A stretch of 61,497 nucleotides of DNA from SCUD01 sp036824505 (GTDB lineage Bacteria; Pseudomonadota; Gammaproteobacteria; Steroidobacterales; Steroidobacteraceae), in contig DAITAA010000020.1 in the NCBI GenBank assembly GCA_036824505.1, forward strand, positions 1-61,497, given 5' to 3'. The notes beneath the pieces were generated by a model, which worked only from the letters and a program-made list of their open reading frames with translations, was not told where the DNA came from and made no database searches. Below are positions 1-8,245 of this stretch, piece after piece. Position 1 is the first letter of the stretch. Each line of letters opens with the position of its first letter. The translations under genes were made by a program, and so were the position numbers.

Positions 1-239
1 TCGGCACCCGCTTCCATGAGGAGCCGCAGGTGCCCAACTACGGCAGCCCGAAGCGCGGGCCGCGGTTGCTGGAGGGGATGACGCTCGCCATCGAGCCGAT
101 GATCACCATCGGCAGTCCGGCCACCCGGACCCTGGGCGACAAGTGGACGGTCGTCACCGCGGACGGCAGCCTCTCGGCCCACTTCGAGCATACCGTGGCG
201 GTGACCGCCAACGGACCCAGGATTCTCACCGCGGCCTGA
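1..239 (+). CDS. map: Methionine aminopeptidase type I, C-terminal fragment
   Basis: This is the 3' end of a gene that begins outside the window; the reading frame starts at base 3. The product removes the N-terminal methionine from new cytosolic proteins using a two-metal site. The visible 78 residues hold the family's last conserved blocks: the segment around GMTLAIEPM, whose glutamate is a metal ligand, and the terminal FEHTVAVT, whose glutamate bridges both metals. The end, NGPRILT, is also typical. The gap to mlaF is only 23 bases, so the two may be co-transcribed. Identification is firm for a fragment, but the N-terminal histidine and aspartate ligands cannot be seen. Confidence 0.9.
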   Translation, partial: GTRFHEEPQVPNYGSPKRGPRLLEGMTLAIEPMITIGSPATRTLGDKWTVVTADGSLSAHFEHTVAVTANGPRILTAA

Positions 240-262
240 GGCCGCGGTCGCGGAGCCTGCCG

Positions 263-1099
263 GTGCCCGTCAACCAGGGTCGCGACGCATCCGGCGCGGC
301 GCGTGATGCGCTGGTGCGCGTGCGCGGCCTGCATTATTCGGTCGCCCAACGCCCGATATTTGCCGGTGTCGATCTTGACGTCGAACGCGGTTCGGTCACC
401 GCTGTCATGGGCCCGAGCGGCACCGGAAAGACCACGTTGCTGCGCTTGATCACCGGGCAACTGTTCCCGGATCGCGGCGTGGTGGAAGTCGAGGGCCGGA
501 ATGTGTCAAGCCTGGGGCGCAGTGGCATCTATGAAATGCGCCGTCGCATGGGCATGCTGTTTCAGAACGGCGCATTGCTGACCGATCTCGACGTCTACGA
601 GAATGTCGCGTTTCCATTGCGCGAGCACACCCGCCTGCCGGAGCGTCTGCTGCGCCACGTGGTCCTGGCCAAGCTGCAGGCAGTCGGCTTGCGTGGCGCG
701 TGCCGCTTGATGCCGGCTGAGCTGTCAGGGGGCATGGCGCGTCGCGTCGCAATCGCCCGTGCAATCGTCATGGATCCGCAATTGCTGATCTATGACGAGC
801 CATTCGTCGGACTTGATCCGATTTCCCTGGGAGTCGTGATGCGCCTGATCCGGCGGCTCAACGACACTCTGGGATTGACCAGCATCGTTGTTTCGCACGA
901 TGTCGATGACCTGTCGGAGGTTGCCGACTTTTCCTACCTGCTGTCCGGTGGCCTGGTGATAGCGGCGGGGCCGCCGACGGCGCTTGCGACTGATGCGCGT
1001 GACGAAGTGCGCCAGTTCATGCACGGGTTGCCGGACGGGCCGGTGCCATTCCACTATCCCGCGCCCGGTTATCTCGAGCAGCTGCGGCAGTTGCGCTGA
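263..1099 (+). CDS. mlaF: Phospholipid ABC transporter ATP-binding protein MlaF
   Basis: Cytoplasmic ATPase of the MlaFEDB inner-membrane complex, which moves phospholipids between the inner membrane and the periplasmic carrier MlaC to keep the outer membrane asymmetric. The 278-residue product has a Walker A motif GPSGTGKTT near residues 50-58, the ABC signature LSGGMARRVAIARA, Walker B LLIYDEPFVGLD and the switch histidine in VSHDVDD. I chose the GTG at 263; an upstream in-frame start at 143 would add residues overlapping map that do not resemble the family. The stop abuts the mlaE start directly, consistent with one operon. Confidence 0.95.
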   Translation: MPVNQGRDASGAARDALVRVRGLHYSVAQRPIFAGVDLDVERGSVTAVMGPSGTGKTTLLRLITGQLFPDRGVVEVEGRNVSSLGRSGIYEMRRRMGMLFQNGALLTDLDVYENVAFPLREHTRLPERLLRHVVLAKLQAVGLRGACRLMPAELSGGMARRVAIARAIVMDPQLLIYDEPFVGLDPISLGVVMRLIRRLNDTLGLTSIVVSHDVDDLSEVADFSYLLSGGLVIAAGPPTALATDARDEVRQFMHGLPDGPVPFHYPAPGYLEQLRQLR

Positions 1100-1873
1100 A
1101 TGCTGGATTCACTGATGCGGGAACTGCTGCAAAGCCTGCGCATCGCGCTGCAGGCGCTTGGCGCCTATACGCTCTTCTTCGTACGGCTGCTGAAGGAAGT
1201 GCCGCGCACGCTGCTGCGCTTCGGGCTGGTGATCGAACAGATCCACAACAGCGGCGCGTTGTCGCTCGTGATCATCATGCTGTCGGGGCTGTTCGTCGGG
1301 ATGGTACTCGGCCTGCAGGGCTTTGACCTGCTCCAGCGATTCGGCTCGGAGGAATCACTGGGTTCGGCCGCTGCGCTCGGTTTGCTGAAGGAACTCGGGC
1401 CGGTGGTCACTGCGCTCCTGTTCGCAGGCCGCGCGGGCACCGCGCTTGCGTCCGAACTCGGCCTGATGAGGGCAACGGACCAACTGGCGGCGATGGAGAT
1501 GATGGCCGTCGATCCGGTGCGCCGGGTCGTGATGCCGCGTTTCCTCGGTGGAGTGCTGTCAATGCCGCTGCTTGCCGCGATCTTCAGCATGATCGGCATT
1601 TATGGCGCGCAGCTGGTGGGTGTCCAGCTGATGGGTGTTGATGCCGGGCAGTTCTGGTCGCAGATGCGCTCGGCGGTGGAGTTCGGGGATGTGATGGAAG
1701 GCATCGTCAAGAGCTGCGTTTTCGGGGTCACCTGCAGCCTGATCGCCGTCTATGAAGGATATCATTCGGTGCCGACCGCAGAAGGTGTCGGCGCGGCGAC
1801 GACGCGCACCGTGGTTATTTCCTCGGTCGTCGTGCTGCTGCTCGACTACATGCTGACAGCGGTGATGCTCTAG
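1100..1873 (+). CDS. mlaE: Phospholipid ABC transporter permease MlaE
   Basis: Integral membrane subunit of the Mla transporter; two copies form the lipid path with MlaF and the MlaD hexamer. The 257-residue protein is mostly hydrophobic with about five membrane segments and carries the family-defining central stretch ELGPVVTALLFAGRAG followed by EMMAVDP, the part that couples to the ATPase. The length is normal for the family (about 260). The start codon follows the mlaF stop with no gap, so translation is probably coupled. Confidence 0.95.
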   Translation: MLDSLMRELLQSLRIALQALGAYTLFFVRLLKEVPRTLLRFGLVIEQIHNSGALSLVIIMLSGLFVGMVLGLQGFDLLQRFGSEESLGSAAALGLLKELGPVVTALLFAGRAGTALASELGLMRATDQLAAMEMMAVDPVRRVVMPRFLGGVLSMPLLAAIFSMIGIYGAQLVGVQLMGVDAGQFWSQMRSAVEFGDVMEGIVKSCVFGVTCSLIAVYEGYHSVPTAEGVGAATTRTVVISSVVVLLLDYMLTAVML

Positions 1874-1885
1874 AGGAGTGACGAC

Positions 1886-2383
1886 ATGCGCCAGACGCGC
1901 ACCATCGAGCTGGGGACCGGGCTGTTCGTGCTGCTCGGTTTTTCGGCCCTGTTCTTTCTCGTTACGCAGATCACGAACCGTGAATTCGGGCTCGGTGAAG
2001 CGGGCTATCGGCTGCACGCGTCATTCGAGCAGGTTGGCGGTCTGAAGCCGGGTGCGCCGGTGTCTATGTCGGGCGTGACGATTGGCCATGTCGAGAAGAT
2101 CGAGTACGACTTCAGCGAATACAAGGCCCGGGTCACGATGCGCATCGACAGCGGTTACGACCGCATACCGGAGGACAGCGATGCCGGTATCTTCACGGCT
2201 GGCCTGCTGGGTGGCCAGTACATCGGTATCGGGCCGGGCGGGTCTGAAACCTTTCTGGCCGACGGCGGTCAAATCCAGTTCACCCAGTCGGCCATCGTGC
2301 TCGAAAATCTGATCAGCAAGTTCCTGTTTTCCAAGGCGGCCGAGAAACAGGGTGATCAACCAGCGGAGGCGAATAAACCATGA
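1886..2383 (+). CDS. mlaD: Phospholipid transport substrate-binding protein MlaD (MCE domain)
   Basis: Single-pass inner-membrane protein whose periplasmic MCE domain forms a hexameric ring guiding phospholipids between MlaE and MlaC. The 165-residue product has an N-terminal membrane anchor at about residues 9-28 and an MCE domain at about 35-115 recognised by GGLKPGAPVSMSGVTIGHV and the later GLLGGQYIGIGPGG. The C-terminal hydrophobic helix FLFSKAAE, which lines the pore in E. coli MlaD, is present. A purine-rich GAGGAG lies just before the ATG. The stop overlaps the mlaC start in ATGA. Confidence 0.95.
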   Translation: MRQTRTIELGTGLFVLLGFSALFFLVTQITNREFGLGEAGYRLHASFEQVGGLKPGAPVSMSGVTIGHVEKIEYDFSEYKARVTMRIDSGYDRIPEDSDAGIFTAGLLGGQYIGIGPGGSETFLADGGQIQFTQSAIVLENLISKFLFSKAAEKQGDQPAEANKP

Positions 2384-3021
2384 CCGGACGCATCGCAGCA
2401 GCCTGCAGCCTCGTACTCCCACTGCTGGTGTTCGCGGGACTCGTTTCCGCGGCCGACAGCGTGCCGGGGCCGGCGCCGCAGGACCTCATCGAGGTGGCGG
2501 CAACGAAGATGCTGAAGGCCCTGGACGCCGACCGCGAGATCGTGAAGCGTGATCCCGCACGCGTCCGCAAGCTCGTGGATGAAATCCTGTTGCCGAGTTT
2601 TGACACGGATTACTCGGCGCGGCTGGTGCTCGGCAAACACTGGCGCGATGCGACACCCGCACAGCGGCAGCGCTTCATTGAGGCGTTCTACCAGTCGTTG
2701 CTGCGCAATTACGGGTCGGCACTCGCCGATTTCACCGCGGACCGCATGACCCTGCTGCCATTTCGCGGCGACCTGGCAAGCGGCCAGGCGACAGTGAGGA
2801 CCGAGGTCAAGCGCAGCGACGGCACGCGCGTGCCGGTCAATTACACGATGCGGGCGACGCCAACGGGCTGGAAGGCCTGGGACGTCACGATCGAAGGCAT
2901 CTCTTACGTACGAAATCTGCGCAACGACATCGGTGCGGAAGTCGATCAGCGCGGCCTCGACGCGGTCATCGAGCGGCTCGAAAAGGAAAGCCCGCGTGGC
3001 GACGCCAAGCAGACCGGCTGA
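2380..3021 (+). CDS. mlaC: Periplasmic phospholipid carrier MlaC
   Basis: Soluble carrier that shuttles phospholipids across the periplasm between MlaA at the outer membrane and MlaFEDB at the inner membrane. The 213 residues begin with a signal peptide of about 25 residues ending near SAADS. The mature part shows the family pattern DFDTDYSARLVLGKHW followed by the FIEAFYQSLLRNYGSAL helix and a conserved tail with VEGISYVRNLR-like sequence. Length matches E. coli MlaC (211). The ATG overlaps the mlaD stop and the 3' end overlaps mlaB by 26 bases. Confidence 0.94.
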   Translation: MTGRIAAACSLVLPLLVFAGLVSAADSVPGPAPQDLIEVAATKMLKALDADREIVKRDPARVRKLVDEILLPSFDTDYSARLVLGKHWRDATPAQRQRFIEAFYQSLLRNYGSALADFTADRMTLLPFRGDLASGQATVRTEVKRSDGTRVPVNYTMRATPTGWKAWDVTIEGISYVRNLRNDIGAEVDQRGLDAVIERLEKESPRGDAKQTG

Positions 3022-3328
3022 TCCGTCGCAGCGCCCGGCGGGTCTTGCAAGTCTGGGTCAGGGGCGCTGGACCCTGTCCGGTGACCTGCTGTTCGGCAAT
3101 GCGGCGCGACTGCTCGATGAAGGTGAAGCGGCATTCGGCGCGGACCCGCTGGTCGAGATCGACCTGTCACAGGTCCGGCGCGTGGACAGCGCCGGGCTTG
3201 CGCTGCTGGTCGAATGGTCAGTCGCCGCCCGGGGCAGCGGGCGCAATGTCACCTATCGAAATGTGCCGCCGGTGCTGGGCGCACTGGCCGGTATCAGCGA
3301 CCTCGCGCCATTTCTCGCATCCCCCTAG
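2996..3328 (+). CDS. mlaB: Phospholipid transport STAS-domain protein MlaB
   Basis: Small cytoplasmic STAS-domain subunit that binds MlaF and is needed for assembly and activity of the transporter. I place the start at the GTG at 2996, inside the end of mlaC, giving 110 residues; an earlier in-frame start at 2933 would add only a basic, serine-rich mlaC-shadow sequence. The STAS core is visible as WTLSGDLLFGNAARLL followed by EIDLSQVRRVDSAGLALLVEW, with the serine of the DSAG loop conserved. The stop codon TAG at 3326-3328 is part of a CTAG palindrome shared with the stop of convergent mlaA. Confidence 0.88.
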   Translation: MATPSRPADPSQRPAGLASLGQGRWTLSGDLLFGNAARLLDEGEAAFGADPLVEIDLSQVRRVDSAGLALLVEWSVAARGSGRNVTYRNVPPVLGALAGISDLAPFLASP

Positions 3329-4053
3329 GGATCCAGCGGCTCGACCTCGGGAAGCGGCTCTTCGGGCACATCCCCGTCGCGCACCTGGTATTCGCGGCGC
3401 TGCAGCCAGGCATCGCGGATGAACGCATAGCGGTCAAAGGCGCTGTCGAGTGTCTCATCGGCACTCAACAGCGATTCGCGGCGCACCACGATGGATTGGG
3501 CGGCGAGCGCGGCGCGCGTGCCGGTGTCGAAGCCCAGCTGGTTGCGCAGATCAGTCTGCCAGTCGACGGCGATCGCCGGCGTATCGCGCAGTGTCGATGG
3601 TCCAAGCAGCGGCAGTACGATGTAAGGCCCCGCGGGCATTCCCCAGCGGCCGAGCGTCTGCCCGAAATCCTCGTCATTGCGCCGGATGCCGACATGCGTC
3701 GCGGGGTCCAGCAGGCCGCCGATCCCAATCGTCGAGTTCAGCACGAACCGCCCGATATCGGCACCGGTATCGAGCAGCTTCAATTGCAGCAGGTCATTGA
3801 CGATGGTCGTGGGGAACTTCAGGTTACCGATGAAGTTGCTGATGCCGGTGCGTAGCACCTGCGGCACGTACCTGCGATAACCGGTTGCAACGGGTTTCAG
3901 CAGGGCGCGATCGATTCCGTCATTGAAGCGCTGGCTGCCGCGATTGAAATGCTCCCACGGGTCATGCGGCGCTGCCTGCCGGGTAGTTGCGCAGCCCGAA
4001 AACGCGACCACCAGCGGGGCAGCCATGAGGATCGCACGGATCAAACGGTTCAT
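3325..4053 (-). CDS. mlaA: Outer-membrane phospholipid-removing lipoprotein MlaA (VacJ)
   Basis: Outer-membrane lipoprotein that extracts misplaced phospholipids from the outer leaflet and passes them to MlaC. From the ATG at 4053 the product has 242 residues with a 20-residue lipoprotein signal ending in AFSG before the lipidated cysteine. Family blocks DPWEHFNRGSQRFND, the RYVPQ and GISNFIGNL region, GIGGLLDPAT and WGMPAGPYIVLPLLGPSTLRD are intact. A start nine codons upstream (4080) is possible but lacks a ribosome-binding sequence and lengthens the signal. In E. coli mlaA lies far from mlaFEDCB; here the whole pathway is at one locus, tail to tail. Confidence 0.94.
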   Translation of the reverse strand: MNRLIRAILMAAPLVVAFSGCATTRQAAPHDPWEHFNRGSQRFNDGIDRALLKPVATGYRRYVPQVLRTGISNFIGNLKFPTTIVNDLLQLKLLDTGADIGRFVLNSTIGIGGLLDPATHVGIRRNDEDFGQTLGRWGMPAGPYIVLPLLGPSTLRDTPAIAVDWQTDLRNQLGFDTGTRAALAAQSIVVRRESLLSADETLDSAFDRYAFIRDAWLQRREYQVRDGDVPEEPLPEVEPLDP

Positions 4054-4086
4054 GCGACGGTTCCGTCCCGTGTTGTTCATCGAATT

Positions 4087-5589
4087 CTAACTTGGACGCC
4101 GGTTATCCGGCTTCGGATTATCGGGGCCGGCAACTTCGTGGGCACGCCGGCCTTTGGGCAGGTACTCCTGCAGTTCGCGGATGCGTGCATCGAAGCGCTC
4201 GCGCTGCACGTCATTCAGGCCGGGCACGGCCTGCGCAAGCCGCAACTGGTCGATCGCAAGGGCCAGGTCGCCGCTGATGACGTGGTATTCGGACATGTAG
4301 TAATAGGCATCCGCGACGTCGCCGGCCGCGTTCGCGGCGAGCGCCGTGATCCGCGCCTGTTCCGGCGTCGGCGGGACATTGTTGAACAGGTCGAGCAGGA
4401 CGATGTGTGCCTGCTTCGGGTTGCCCGCGCGCATCAGCGCCTCGGCATAGCGCATGGTGACCGGCACACTGCGGGGGAACAGACTCATCGCCTTTTCGAG
4501 TGTCGCAAGCGCGGCATCGACACGCCCCGATGCGAGATAGGCCTGTCCCAGCGCCGTATGGTAAAGCGTGAAATCGGGTCGCCGCGCGAGCAGATCCTGA
4601 AGGATCAGGATCGCCTGCTCGGGAGCGTCCGACCTCATCAGCGCGAGCGAGCGGCCATACAATTCGCCGTCGGTCGATGGCAGGTCCGCGCTCTGCGCAT
4701 TGTGATAAAGGTCCCGGAAATTGGCTTCCGCCGGCAACGACTGGACAGCGAAACGCTCGCGGATCAGCGCGTAACCGGTGCTGTCCGCGTGACGCTGCGG
4801 AGCAAGCTTTGTGGCACGGTCGCGGGTCTCGGCAATGCGCTCCGTCGTCACCGGGTGGGTGCGCAGCAGATCCGGGATATTCTGGCCGCCACTGCCGCTG
4901 CGCTGTTGCAGTGTCCAGAAGAAGTCCGGCATGCCGGCGGGATCGAAACCTGCCGCGGCCAGGATGCCGATGCCGACCCGGTCCGCTTCGGCCTCGTTTG
5001 CACGCGTGAAGTTGATCTGCTGCTGGGCGGCAAGACCCTGCGCGGCGGCGACGGTCCCCATCACCGCGTCGCTCGGCATGCCGGTCGTCGCGCCGATCAG
5101 TATCGCCGCCAGGATCGCGGCGGCTGAAGCCAGATTGGACCGGCTCGCGTTCTGCACCGAGCGCGCGACGTGCCGCTGGGTCACATGCGCGATTTCGTGC
5201 GCCAGCACGCCGGCGAGCTCGCTCTCGTTGCGCGTCGCAGTCACGAGACCTGCGTTGACGCCAACAAAACCACCCGGCAGCGCGAATGCATTGATGCCTG
5301 AATCCTTGACCGCGAAGAACGTGAAACGATGCGCGCCTTCATGGGCGTTGCTCGAAAGGCTCATGCCGAGCGTCTGCAGGTATTCGTTGATCTCCGGGTC
5401 TTCGATGAGCTGCCCGGCATCCCGCAGACTGCGCACGATCATCAGCCCGATCTTGTACTCGTCCACCAGTGACAATGTCGTGCTGGCCGGCGTGCCGATG
5501 TCCGGCAGGTCGCTGTCCGGCAGCTGCGCCTGGACGGCGGTGCCGTGGAGCGTCAACACCAGCGGAACAAGAATCCTGGTCCAGCGCAT
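4087..5589 (-). CDS. bepA: Periplasmic M48 metalloprotease/chaperone BepA
   Basis: Periplasmic zinc protease and chaperone that helps assemble LptD and degrades stalled outer-membrane proteins at the BAM complex. The 500-residue product starts at the ATG at 5589, preceded by AGGAA, with a signal peptide of about 22 residues. The HEIAH zinc motif is at residues 131-135 and the third ligand lies in NEAEADR near 201. A histidine in RTHPVTTERI near residue 245 matches the E. coli BepA switch histidine that caps the zinc. The C-terminal half is TPR-rich (LGQAYLASGRVDAALATLEKA), the part known to contact BAM. Confidence 0.93.
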   Translation of the reverse strand: MRWTRILVPLVLTLHGTAVQAQLPDSDLPDIGTPASTTLSLVDEYKIGLMIVRSLRDAGQLIEDPEINEYLQTLGMSLSSNAHEGAHRFTFFAVKDSGINAFALPGGFVGVNAGLVTATRNESELAGVLAHEIAHVTQRHVARSVQNASRSNLASAAAILAAILIGATTGMPSDAVMGTVAAAQGLAAQQQINFTRANEAEADRVGIGILAAAGFDPAGMPDFFWTLQQRSGSGGQNIPDLLRTHPVTTERIAETRDRATKLAPQRHADSTGYALIRERFAVQSLPAEANFRDLYHNAQSADLPSTDGELYGRSLALMRSDAPEQAILILQDLLARRPDFTLYHTALGQAYLASGRVDAALATLEKAMSLFPRSVPVTMRYAEALMRAGNPKQAHIVLLDLFNNVPPTPEQARITALAANAAGDVADAYYYMSEYHVISGDLALAIDQLRLAQAVPGLNDVQRERFDARIRELQEYLPKGRRAHEVAGPDNPKPDNRRPS

Positions 5590-5650
5590 CAGATCGTTCC
5601 TGGTAAAGCGGATTCGACTGCCTCGGCAAGCTTTGGTTCGCGCGCCCCGA

Positions 5651-7072
5651 TCACAGCACTTCGGAAGCGAAGTCAGCCAGTCGCGAGCGTTCGCCGCGCA
5701 CCAGCGTGACATGGCCCGCATGCTGCCAGCCCCGGAAGCGATTCACGACGTAGGTCAGGCCCGATGTCGTCTCGGTCAGGTAGGGCGTGTCGATCTGGCC
5801 GATGTTGCCCAGGCAGACGAGCTTCGTGCCCGGTCCCGCGCGGGTCACCAGAGCCTTCATCTGCTTTGAAGTCAGATTCTGCGCCTCGTCCAGGATCAGG
5901 TATCGATTCAGGAATGTCCGCCCGCGCATGAAGTTCAGCGAGCGGATCTTGATGCGGTGACGAAGCAGGTCCTGCGTTGCGGCGCGGCCCCAGCTGCCGC
6001 CGTCCTGGCTCTGCGTGAGCACCTCGAGGTTGTCCATCAGCGCGCCCATCCAGGGCTCCATCTTCTCCTCTTCGGTGCCAGGCAGGAACCCGATGTCCTC
6101 GCCCAGGGGGATCGTCACGCGGGTCATGATGATCTCGCTGAAGCGGTTGGTTTCGAGTGTCTGCAGCAGACCGGCCGCCAGGGTCAGGAGCGTCTTTCCC
6201 GTTCCCGCAGGGCCGAGAATTGTCACGAAGTCGATCTCGGGATCGAGCAGCAGGTTCAACGCGAGATTCTGCTCGCGATTTCGCGCGGTGATCCCCCAGA
6301 CCGAGTGCCGTTCGTTGCGGTAGTCCTGGGTCAGCTCGAGCTTCGCGACGTCGTCCTCGACCGTGCGCACGATCGCTTCGAAGGAGTCCCCGCCGCTGTC
6401 GAACAGGAACTGGTTCAGCTGCCACTCGCGCACCAGCGGACCCCGGATCCGGTAGAACGTGCGCGCCTGTTCCTGCCAGGACTCGATATCGTTGCCGTGC
6501 GTCTCCCAGAAATCCGCGGGCAGCCCCGTCACTCCGGTGAACAGCAGGTCGGCATCCTCGATGGTGCGGTCGTTGTAATAGTCCTCCGCATGCACGCCGA
6601 CGATTGCCGCCTTGATTCGCAGATTGATGTCCTTCGACACCAGTGTCACGCGCGTGCCGGGCATCTCCATCTGCAGCGCGAGCGTATAGCCCAGCAGCGC
6701 ATTGTCGATGCCGTGGCCGGGCAATGTGTCCGGCAGGCCCGCTGCCAGCCGCCGTGTCTGGAAGAACAGCCGCCCGCTGGGTGGCTTCTTGCCGTGGTTG
6801 CCGCTGCGGCCCACCGGCAGCTCGAGGCCGCGGTCGATCTGCTCCTTGGCCGCATTTGCCATCAACTCGTCGAGGAACCGGCTGACCTGCCGCACATTGC
6901 GCGCGGATTCGGAAAGGCCTTTTTTGCCGGCGTCGAGTTCCTCGAGCACGTCCATCGGCAGGTAGATGTCGTGTTCCTCGAAGCGGAAAATTGCGGCCGG
7001 ATCGTGCATCAGCACGTTTGTGTCCAGCACGAATGCGCGCCGGGCGCCTCTTGCATGGCGGCCTTTCAGCAT
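5651..7072 (-). CDS. PIN domain-PhoH family ATPase (YlaK/PhoH2 type)
   Basis: A 473-residue fusion of an N-terminal PIN nuclease-like domain (about residues 12-150, with VLDTNVLMHDP and SKDINLRIKA) and a C-terminal PhoH ATPase domain (about 255-473, Walker A GPAGTGKT near 287-294, Walker B YLILDEAQN, and the PhoH-typical GNIGQIDTPYL). PIN-PhoH proteins studied in actinobacteria have RNA helicase and RNase activity; the role in gammaproteobacteria is not established. The gene lies between bcp (7-base gap) and bepA. The ATG at 7072 has no clear ribosome-binding sequence. It is not a VapC-type toxin, because the PIN domain is fused and no antitoxin gene is adjacent. Confidence 0.88.
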   Translation of the reverse strand: MLKGRHARGARRAFVLDTNVLMHDPAAIFRFEEHDIYLPMDVLEELDAGKKGLSESARNVRQVSRFLDELMANAAKEQIDRGLELPVGRSGNHGKKPPSGRLFFQTRRLAAGLPDTLPGHGIDNALLGYTLALQMEMPGTRVTLVSKDINLRIKAAIVGVHAEDYYNDRTIEDADLLFTGVTGLPADFWETHGNDIESWQEQARTFYRIRGPLVREWQLNQFLFDSGGDSFEAIVRTVEDDVAKLELTQDYRNERHSVWGITARNREQNLALNLLLDPEIDFVTILGPAGTGKTLLTLAAGLLQTLETNRFSEIIMTRVTIPLGEDIGFLPGTEEEKMEPWMGALMDNLEVLTQSQDGGSWGRAATQDLLRHRIKIRSLNFMRGRTFLNRYLILDEAQNLTSKQMKALVTRAGPGTKLVCLGNIGQIDTPYLTETTSGLTYVVNRFRGWQHAGHVTLVRGERSRLADFASEVL

Positions 7073-7079
7073 ATCGGCA

Positions 7080-7544
7080 TCACAACTCGCGAACTGCCGC
7101 CAGGACCTGCTCGGCGTGCCCCGCCACCCTGACCTTGCGCCATTCCTGGCGCAGGATTCCTTCAGCGTCGATCAGGAACGTGGAACGTTCCACTCCCATC
7201 ACCTTGCGGCCATACATGTTTTTCTGCTTCCAGACTCCGAACCGCGACGCGACGGCATGATCCTCATCGGAACCAAGCGCGAACGGGAAGCGCATTTTTT
7301 CCCTGAACCGCTGGTGCGATTCCAGCGTGTCGGTGGAAATGCCGAGAATCGTCGCGTGTGCGCGCCGGAATGCGGCGGCGAGATCGCGGAAATCGCTGCC
7401 CTCGAGCGTGCACCCGGGCGTGTTGTCGCGTGGATAGAAATAGATGACGACATTGCCGCCGCGATGATCGCCGAGACGGAATTCCCCTGCAGTCGTCGGA
7501 ATGGCGAAGTCCTCGACCTTGCGGCCGACGCTGATCATGGTCAT
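7080..7544 (-). CDS. bcp: Peroxiredoxin of the Bcp/PrxQ family, single-cysteine form
   Basis: Thiol peroxidase that reduces hydroperoxides through a peroxidatic cysteine. From the ATG at 7544 the protein has 154 residues; an ATG two codons later is also possible. The peroxidatic site DNTPGCT is intact with the cysteine at residue 45. The position five residues later, a resolving cysteine in E. coli Bcp, is serine (CTLEGS), and the alternative resolving position on the next helix is arginine in HQRFREK. The whole protein contains only this one cysteine, so it must use an outside thiol. The gene follows gcvR as in E. coli. Confidence 0.9.
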   Translation of the reverse strand: MTMISVGRKVEDFAIPTTAGEFRLGDHRGGNVVIYFYPRDNTPGCTLEGSDFRDLAAAFRRAHATILGISTDTLESHQRFREKMRFPFALGSDEDHAVASRFGVWKQKNMYGRKVMGVERSTFLIDAEGILRQEWRKVRVAGHAEQVLAAVREL

Positions 7545-7576
7545 GGCGATGGCTGGACCCCCGTCATTGCCTGCGA

Positions 7577-8107
7577 TCAATTCTTGACTGGCTCGAGAAT
7601 CGCGTCGAGATTCATCTGGTCGCAGAAATCCATGAATTCTTCGCGCAGGGCGCCGACATGGATGCGCGAGGGCACATTGATGATCAGATACACCGAAAAC
7701 ATCTGCGCGCCGGTGTGCGCCGCGGCATAGCCACGCGTCGAAAGCTCACCGATGTCGATTCCACGCGCTGCAAAAAAACCCGAGACCGCCGAGACGATGC
7801 CCGCCTGATCAAGGCAGACGACATCGACCGAGTAGGGAATCATGTCCTCGCGCGGCGCACGCTCCGCGGTCCGGTGCACCTGCACGGTGATGCCGGATGT
7901 CTCCGCGAGCTTGTTGAGCTCCGTTTCGATCCTGGCGATCGAATGCCAGTTGCCGGCAACGAGCATCAACATCGCGAAATCCGCGCCAAGTGCCACCATC
8001 CGGCTTTCGCTGATATTGCCGCCGCAATCGGCGACGGTCTTTGACAGGTCATGGACCAGACCGACGCGGTCGTTTCCGATGGCCGAGATTACGATTAGCT
8101 GTTTCAT
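7577..8107 (-). CDS. gcvR: Glycine cleavage system regulator GcvR (ACT domains)
   Basis: Cytoplasmic regulator with two ACT domains; in E. coli GcvR binds GcvA and represses the glycine cleavage operon when glycine is low. The 176-residue product begins MKQLIVISAIGNDRVGLVHDL, which aligns with the first ACT domain; the second starts near VDVVCLDQAGIVSAVSGFF. The ATG at 8107 is chosen, with the in-frame ATG at 8134 as an alternative; neither has a strong ribosome-binding sequence. Its neighbours, divergent dapA and downstream bcp, are those of E. coli gcvR. Whether gcvA exists in this genome cannot be seen here. Confidence 0.86.
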   Translation of the reverse strand: MKQLIVISAIGNDRVGLVHDLSKTVADCGGNISESRMVALGADFAMLMLVAGNWHSIARIETELNKLAETSGITVQVHRTAERAPREDMIPYSVDVVCLDQAGIVSAVSGFFAARGIDIGELSTRGYAAAHTGAQMFSVYLIINVPSRIHVGALREEFMDFCDQMNLDAILEPVKN

Positions 8108-8245
8108 GCTGGAAAGAACGGGAATGACGGGCATCAGTCTACCGGGATCGGTATGACGATGATACGCCGGGCCCGTGTTCGCTTGCGCCGGTCGGGTGCG
8201 CACCAGTACGATCCCGCGTCCGCTGGCCATTCGGCTGGAGGTGCG

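Noticed and set aside
5651..7072. The PIN domain as a VapC-like toxin of a toxin-antitoxin pair.
   Set aside because: It is fused to a PhoH ATPase and there is no small antitoxin gene before it.
3949..7132. Long plus-strand reading frames opposite bepA and the PIN-PhoH gene.
   Set aside because: Both are antisense shadows of clear conserved genes and have low-complexity translations with no domain.
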